Positions 10,001 through 10,465 of a stretch of DNA of 10,465 nucleotides are shown in pieces. The first letter of the stretch is position 1, and every line of letters starts with the position of its first letter. A model generated the notes under the pieces. It saw only the letters and a list, made by a program, of their open reading frames with translations, searched no databases and was not told where the DNA came from. The stretch spans positions 1-10,465 of the forward strand of contig JAOXYC010238126.1 of the NCBI GenBank assembly GCA_028565715.1, read 5' to 3'. The translations under genes were made by a program, and so were the position numbers. This stretch comes from Phoronis pallida (taxonomy: Eukaryota; Phoronida; Phoronidae).

Positions 10001-10233
10001 AAACAAGTTTCTGAAATTTTGAGAAGGACTTCCTAAAATTACCATGATTTCAACAAAACTTGTCATATTCTATGTTATTGTATCTTTATTGTTTTTGCAG
10101 GCCTCCAAGGCTTTGGCTGGTTTATTAGAAGAAGACTCAGCATCTATATCAGATACTAAGTTGATTGACAATGCATGGAGGGGGGCTGAGGGTTACCACT
10201 TCTTACTCCTGGCTCAGAAACAACTGTATGATG
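808..10233 (+). CDS. WDR35: WDR35 / IFT121 homologue, intraflagellar transport complex A subunit (partial, 16 exons)
   Basis: This is the spliced gene covering the whole window. WDR35 (IFT121) is a core member of the IFT-A complex with IFT144, IFT140, IFT139, IFT122 and IFT43. IFT-A drives retrograde transport in cilia and helps membrane proteins enter the cilium. The family has N-terminal WD40 beta-propellers followed by a TPR-like alpha-solenoid and a C-terminal zinc-binding end. The joined exons total 1,891 nt (630 codons plus 1 nt) with an open frame across all 15 internal junctions, all GT...AG. Diagnostic peptides include [100 protein letters not shown] and [18 protein letters not shown], which match vertebrate WDR35 closely. 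The related IFT122, IFT140 and IFT144 share the architecture but not these peptides. The 5' end, including the first WD40 repeats, and the 3' end lie outside the window. Third positions are AT-rich like the introns, with no sign of transfer. Confidence 0.96.
1005..1523 (+). other. Intron 1 of window
   Basis: A 519-bp GT-AG intron. Between 1372 and 1482 the motif TAAGCC / GGCTTA occurs five times in alternating orientation (near 1372, 1405, 1422, 1457 and 1475), giving a weak foldback structure, probably a degenerate repeat fragment. Nothing coding is seen. Confidence 0.8.
1524..1590 (+). CDS. WDR35: WDR35 exon 2 of window
   Basis: Acceptor TTGCAG, donor GCT|GTGAGT. It encodes [22 protein letters not shown] after completing the split Lys codon. 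YHVDD-PSG is a recognisable family motif; the acidic segment after it is variable between species. It ends in phase 0. Confidence 0.93.
1801..1854 (+). CDS. WDR35: WDR35 exon 3 of window (54 nt)
   Basis: A short exon of 18 codons, [18 protein letters not shown], between a TTTCAG acceptor and a GTTTGT donor. It matches the vertebrate segment DPICAITASDKILIV, a beta-strand pair leading into the next WD40 blade. The upstream intron is only 210 bp. An open frame running past the donor is not supported, because the next conserved residues (GRESGT) are in the following exon. Confidence 0.92.
1855..2216 (+). other. Intron 3 of window
   Basis: A 362-bp intron with a GTTTGT donor and GTTTCAG acceptor. 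AT-rich, with no recognisable repeat or coding signal. Confidence 0.85.
2217..2326 (+). CDS. WDR35: WDR35 exon 4 of window (WD40 propeller)
   Basis: Encodes [15 protein letters not shown], a variable loop (ALTNKHA) and [15 protein letters not shown]. Vertebrate WDR35 has GRESGTIQRYSLPNV and then LNCRAYQLSLNCNSS here, so the order and most residues agree. The donor is GC|GTAAGT; the last codon is split after two bases and becomes Ala with the next exon. Confidence 0.94.
2327..2642 (+). other. Intron 4 of window
   Basis: A 316-bp intron. Its second half holds one copy of a dispersed repeat (2508-2614), which ends about 28 nt before the acceptor. The open frames crossing it on both strands are shadows of exon 5 and of this repeat. 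Confidence 0.85.
2508..2614 (+). repeat. Dispersed repeat, copy A
   Basis: The first 73 nt (2508-2580) match 6611-6683 at 60 of 73 positions without gaps, sharing GACTCAG, ACACACAATTT and ATTTTGACG; weaker similarity continues to a shared CTTTA. Both copies are in the same orientation and lie just upstream of an exon. It looks like a mobile-element fragment of unknown family. Confidence 0.7.
2643..2784 (+). CDS. WDR35: WDR35 exon 5 of window (WD40 propeller)
   Basis: One of the best conserved exons: [20 protein letters not shown], then [20 protein letters not shown] and WDMRWAE. Vertebrate WDR35 has [20 protein letters not shown] and RRDVWDMKWA. The acceptor is TTTTTTTCAG; the donor GAG|GTATTT is weak in its last bases but is required for the frame to join [11 protein letters not shown]. 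Confidence 0.96.
2785..3404 (+). other. Intron 5 of window
   Basis: A 620-bp AT-rich intron with homopolymer runs. I see no coding peptide or clear repeat. Confidence 0.8.
3405..3473 (+). CDS. WDR35: WDR35 exon 6 of window (69 nt)
   Basis: A 23-codon exon, [11 protein letters not shown] then [12 protein letters not shown], between TTTCCAG and GAG|GTGTGT. It is nearly identical to vertebrate [23 protein letters not shown] and forms WD40 strands late in the propeller. Both ends are phase 0. Confidence 0.95.
3609..3965. mobile_element. MITE-like element with about 49-bp terminal inverted repeats and TTAA flanks
   Basis: Positions 3609-3657 are the reverse complement of 3917-3965 at about 41 of 49 positions, the outer 17 bases (TTAAAGATGCATAAGCT) perfectly. 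TTAA at both ends could be a target-site duplication, as in piggyBac-type transposition, although TTAA is palindromic and may just be the repeat end. The 357-bp length and absence of an ORF fit a non-autonomous element. The ends do not start CCY as typical piggyBac ends do, so the superfamily is open. Confidence 0.7.
4147..4290. repeat. Long imperfect inverted repeat
   Basis: The arm around 4147-4197 (GATTCTCAAAGTGAATGGGG, then ACAACCTTTT) is mirrored by the arm at 4242-4290 (AAAAGGTTGTTTTCACTCCC, then GAGAATC). The arms are about 40-50 nt with a spacer of about 45 nt. It has the form of a small foldback element or an intronic RNA hairpin. No target-site duplication is clear. Confidence 0.65.
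4971..4995. repeat. Perfect palindrome CGCCATTTTG-GGACA-CAAAATGGCG
   Basis: Two perfect 10-bp arms with a 5-nt loop. Each arm contains AAAATGGCG, and the right one continues GATAA; this resembles the core of the animal YY1 site (AANATGGCGGC). The YY1 reading is inference from motif similarity only; the palindrome itself is certain. Confidence 0.6.
5327..5455 (+). CDS. WDR35: WDR35 exon 7 of window
   Basis: Encodes [36 protein letters not shown] and LMDMEIK in 43 codons. Vertebrate WDR35 has [20 protein letters not shown] and then DPEHPNKDYL here. This is the end of the propeller region leading into the helical part. The acceptor is TTTACAG, the donor AAA|GTGAGG. The open frame extends upstream of the acceptor with a hydrophobic, signal-like peptide from 5234, which I treat as intron. 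Confidence 0.95.
5688..5776 (+). CDS. WDR35: WDR35 exon 8 of window (start of solenoid)
   Basis: Encodes [20 protein letters not shown] then [10 protein letters not shown]. The phrase [17 protein letters not shown] marks the beginning of the helical region in WDR35 and related IFT-A subunits. Acceptor TTTTTTTCTTAG, donor TG|GTATGT; the Trp codon is split across the intron. Confidence 0.95.
5777..6187 (+). other. Intron 8 of window
   Basis: A 411-bp intron. It carries a perfect 11-bp hairpin (TTTGTGTCTTT at 6102-6112, AAAGACACAAA at 6121-6131, 8-nt loop). Otherwise AT-rich and non-coding. Confidence 0.8.
6188..6305 (+). CDS. WDR35: WDR35 exon 9 of window (TPR-like solenoid)
   Basis: Encodes [39 protein letters not shown]. 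Helical pairs of the form LLAE.AL..LDL..A..AF and the motif DYQGI.FVK.LG are typical of the IFT-A solenoid and match vertebrate WDR35. The acceptor TTTTATAG completes Trp; the donor is CAA|GTAGGT. Confidence 0.95.
6521..6565. repeat. Hairpin with 11-bp perfect inner stem
   Basis: TAACCTTCTCT (6529-6539) and AGAGAAGGTTA (6542-6552) pair perfectly around a 2-nt loop; TCCGAT (6521-6526) and ATCGGA (6560-6565) add an outer stem. It may be part of the same mobile-element remnant as the dispersed repeat just downstream. Confidence 0.6.
6611..6716 (+). repeat. Dispersed repeat, copy B
   Basis: Second copy of the repeat at 2508-2614, same orientation, 60 of 73 identical in the core. It also lies just before an exon acceptor. 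No open reading frame or terminal repeat is obvious in either copy. Confidence 0.7.
6758..6843 (+). CDS. WDR35: WDR35 exon 10 of window (TPR-like solenoid)
   Basis: Encodes [20 protein letters not shown] and [16 protein letters not shown]..(A/G)YF.RFEEAE..YL.MDRRDLA is a strongly conserved WDR35 stretch with TPR-like spacing of small residues. The donor AG|GTATTC splits the second Arg codon, completed by G from the next exon. Confidence 0.95.
6844..7207 (+). other. Intron 10 of window
   Basis: A 364-bp AT-rich intron with acceptor ATGTTCAG. Nothing else is recognised in it. Confidence 0.8.
7208..7354 (+). CDS. WDR35: WDR35 exon 11 of window (TPR-like solenoid)
   Basis: Encodes [40 protein letters not shown] and [20 protein letters not shown] and AIGDY.ADRQKW are hallmark WDR35 solenoid motifs. 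A glycine-rich loop (GAGGGDD) separates the helix pairs, as in vertebrates. The donor TG|GTATTT again splits a Trp codon. The ATG at 7200 lies in the intron and is not a start. Confidence 0.95.
7355..7771 (+). other. Intron 11 of window
   Basis: A 417-bp intron. Positions 7654-7694 are similar to 8461-8500 in intron 13 (shared AAACAAATCT and GCAGTGTTCTGG). Otherwise AT-rich. Confidence 0.8.
7654..7694 (+). repeat. Short dispersed repeat, copy 1 (partner 8461-8500)
   Basis: About 41 nt, starting CTTTCCAAACAAATCT and containing GCAGTGTTCTGG, matched by CTTTCAAACAAATCT and GCAGTGTTCTGG at 8461-8500 in the same orientation. Probably two fragments of one unknown repeat family. Confidence 0.5.
7772..7904 (+). 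CDS. WDR35: WDR35 exon 12 of window (TPR-like solenoid)
   Basis: Encodes [40 protein letters not shown] and KLLP. The (V/A)..YY.QGRNQ..LA.CYY.LEDY.GLE motif is a TPR-like repeat and almost the same as vertebrate WDR35. Acceptor TTTTATACAG, strong donor CCT|GTAAGT; a long hairpin begins 9 nt into the following intron. Confidence 0.95.
7905..8359 (+). other. Intron 12 of window
   Basis: A 455-bp intron whose first part is a long hairpin (7914-8037). A 110-codon open frame at 7994-8326 and one on the other strand overlap the hairpin; both are Cys/Phe/Ile-rich translations without family features and are rejected as genes. Confidence 0.8.
7914..8037. repeat. Long inverted repeat immediately after the exon 12 donor
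   Basis: The arm at 7914-7958 and the arm at 7991-8037 are near-perfect reverse complements over about 45 nt. They share TACAGTA at the outer end, AAAAACAGACA in the middle and AAGTATGGCATA near the loop, which is about 32 nt. The stem begins 9 nt after the start of the intron, so it could form in the pre-mRNA close to the 5' splice site. It may be a small foldback element. Confidence 0.75.
8360..8422 (+). CDS. WDR35: WDR35 exon 13 of window (63 nt)
   Basis: A short exon of 21 codons, [20 protein letters not shown] then K. Vertebrate WDR35 has [21 protein letters not shown] here, a TPR-like helix pair. Both ends are phase 0; acceptor TTATTACAG, donor AAG|GTTTGT. Confidence 0.94.
8461..8500 (+). 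repeat. Short dispersed repeat, copy 2 (partner 7654-7694)
   Basis: Same-orientation partner of the repeat in intron 11, starting 38 nt after the exon 13 donor. It is diverged, with a 1-nt gap and several substitutions. Confidence 0.5.
8682..8780 (-). mobile_element. Possible hAT-type transposon end fragment
   Basis: On the minus strand it begins TAGGGCTGAAACGATACTCG and continues with several GGTACG/CGATACGG motifs. The TAGGGCTG.(A)ACGATA opening resembles the ends of hAT-superfamily repeats in animals. The other terminus and the 8-bp target duplication were not found, so this is a fragment or a chance resemblance. Confidence 0.4.
8879..9091 (+). CDS. WDR35: WDR35 exon 14 of window (TPR-like solenoid)
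   Basis: The longest exon here, 71 codons: [71 protein letters not shown]. Vertebrate WDR35 has [18 protein letters not shown] and [18 protein letters not shown]. Helical repeats with A/L spacing fit a TPR-like solenoid. The acceptor is TTTTTCAG and the donor GGG|GTATGT. A decayed copy of its 3' half lies in the next intron. Confidence 0.95.
9092..9503 (+). other. Intron 14 of window
   Basis: A 412-bp intron containing a diverged, stop-bearing partial copy of exon 14 (9140-9244). The rest is AT-rich and shows no other coding signal. Confidence 0.8.
9140..9244 (+). pseudogene. Decayed partial duplicate of exon 14 (pseudo-exon)
   Basis: Similar to exon 14 positions 8971-9076 in the same orientation. 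GATAGATG, GCTCAACATTT and TTCTGGAT.CTGC occur in the same order, with offsets of 169, 169 and 168 nt. The first 36 bases agree at about 27 positions; the middle is weaker. Read in the exon's frame, [15 protein letters not shown] becomes IDV, two stops, ARLAQHFLK, with a further stop later and a 1-nt length change, so it can no longer code. It is best explained as an old tandem duplication inside the gene. No splice donor is kept at its 3' end. Confidence 0.6.
9504..9644 (+). CDS. WDR35: WDR35 exon 15 of window
   Basis: Encodes [40 protein letters not shown] and IKGKKGE. The vertebrate counterpart is [20 protein letters not shown] with [21 protein letters not shown] helix pair is followed by a basic linker (RGKIKGKKG). 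Acceptor TGATTTTAG, donor GAG|GTATAT, both phase 0. An open frame continues past the donor for 21 codons with no family similarity. Confidence 0.95.
9645..10100 (+). other. Intron 15 of window
   Basis: A 456-bp intron with three diverged copies of a unit of about 60 nt (9680-9932). The acceptor at its end is strong (GTTTTTGCAG). A short ORF starting at 10044 reaches into exon 16 but its beginning is intronic. Confidence 0.8.
9680..9932 (+). repeat. Imperfect short tandem repeat, three units
   Basis: Units at about 9680-9736, 9752-9812 and 9874-9932 share the order GAAGCAA(G/A), an ATTGA(T/A)TTGAA-like stretch, TCAAAATGG and CAGGAAT (GGGAATC in the third). Unit spacing is uneven (about 72 and 122 nt). 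It is diverged and of unknown origin. Confidence 0.5.
10101..10233 (+). CDS. WDR35: WDR35 exon 16 of window (first copy of the tandem unit)
   Basis: Encodes [31 protein letters not shown] and [13 protein letters not shown], followed by one base of a split codon. Vertebrate WDR35 has [10 protein letters not shown], then [20 protein letters not shown] and YEG here. The acceptor GTTTTTGCAG is strong; the donor is GAT G|GTAGGT. Reading through the donor gives two residues and a TAG stop at 10239-10241, so splicing is needed. The last 33 codons (10134-10232) and the donor are repeated downstream. Confidence 0.94.
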
Positions 10234-10251
10234 GTAGGTAGTTACCTTAAG

Positions 10252-10350
10252 ACTCTGCATCTATATCAGATACTAAGTTGATTGATAACGCATGGAGAGG
10301 TGCCGAGGGTTACCACTTCTTACTTCTGGCCCAAAAACAACTGTATGATG
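10252..10350 (+). CDS. Exon 16 copy 2, possibly coding
   Basis: Encodes exactly the same 33 residues as 10134-10232 with nine synonymous third-position differences. Joined to copy 1 by removing the GT...AG linker 10234-10251, the frame is kept (GAT G|AC TCT). Joined directly to exon 15 at the same AG it would shift frame and hit a stop, so it could not simply replace exon 16 by that acceptor. Whether it is transcribed or is an assembly product cannot be told here. Confidence 0.45.
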
Positions 10351-10365
10351 GTAGGTAGTCTTAAG

Positions 10366-10464
10366 ACTCTGCATCCATATCAGATACCAAGTTGATTGAT
10401 AATGCATGGAGAGGAGCCGAGGGTTACCACTTCTTACTTCTGGCTCAGAAACAACTGTATGATG
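10366..10464 (+). CDS. Exon 16 copy 3, possibly coding, reaches window edge
   Basis: Same 33 residues again, six synonymous third-position differences from copy 2 and eight from copy 1. The upstream linker 10351-10365 is 15 nt, begins GT, ends AG and holds TAG and TAA in frame. The window ends one base into the expected donor, so the following exon or further copies are unseen. Confidence 0.45.
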
Positions 10465-10465
10465 G

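Larger units (their letters stand above)
10132..10465 (+). repeat. Tandem array of a partial exon 16: three copies in window, last one cut by the edge
   Basis: Units start at 10132, 10249 and 10363, giving periods of 117 and 114 nt. Each holds 33 codons (DSASISDTK...QKQLYD), the split base and GTAGGTAG of the donor. The linkers differ by 3 nt (18 and 15 nt between coding parts). Eleven columns vary among the copies, and every change is synonymous and at a third codon position. The first 11 codons of exon 16 and its polypyrimidine acceptor are not in copies 2 and 3. The array may continue beyond the window. Confidence 0.93.

Noticed and set aside
10252-10465. Copies 2 and 3 as mutually exclusive alternatives to exon 16
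   Set aside because: Splicing exon 15 (phase 0) to the AG before either copy shifts the frame and soon meets a stop. A later AG (ACTAAG before TTGATTGAT) would restore frame but has no pyrimidine tract.

Overview
This window is animal (eukaryotic) genomic DNA, not bacterial. It holds the middle-to-late part of one gene on the + strand: WDR35/IFT121, a core subunit of the intraflagellar transport A (IFT-A) complex of cilia. Sixteen consecutive coding exons can be placed by reading-frame continuity, GT...AG boundaries and strong peptide similarity to the vertebrate protein as I remember it. Together they encode about 630 codons, roughly half of a family member of about 1,170-1,180 residues. Neither the start codon nor the stop codon is in the window. 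The AT-rich introns of 210-1,853 bp and the scattered short MITE-like repeats suggest an invertebrate metazoan, perhaps a mollusc or another lophotrochozoan; the species cannot be fixed from the sequence.

Layout: 1-807 is the end of an upstream intron. Exons at 808-1004, 1524-1590, 1801-1854, 2217-2326, 2643-2784, 3405-3473 and 5327-5455 encode the later part of the N-terminal WD40 beta-propeller region. Exons at 5688-5776, 6188-6305, 6758-6843, 7208-7354, 7772-7904, 8360-8422, 8879-9091, 9504-9644 and 10101-10233 encode the linker and the TPR-like alpha-solenoid. The zinc-binding C-terminus expected for this family lies downstream of the window. Exons are numbered 1-16 within the window only.

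The most unusual part is the right edge. The last 100 bases of exon 16, with its donor site, are repeated in tandem at least twice more (10249-10465, cut by the window end). All 11 variable positions among the three copies are third-codon-position synonymous changes, so each copy encodes the same 33 residues. The copies are separated by linkers of only 18 and 15 nt. Each linker begins GT, ends AG, contains in-frame stop codons and, if removed, leaves the frame open. Separately, intron 14 carries a decayed, stop-containing copy of the 3' half of exon 14 (9140-9244), so this gene seems to have suffered internal exon duplication more than once.

The introns also hold a 357-bp TTAA-flanked MITE-like element, several long hairpin-forming inverted repeats (one starts 9 nt after a splice donor), a dispersed repeat pair upstream of exons 5 and 10, a short tandem repeat in intron 15 and a possible hAT-type repeat end in intron 13. 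I saw no tRNA, rRNA, CRISPR or second protein-coding gene.
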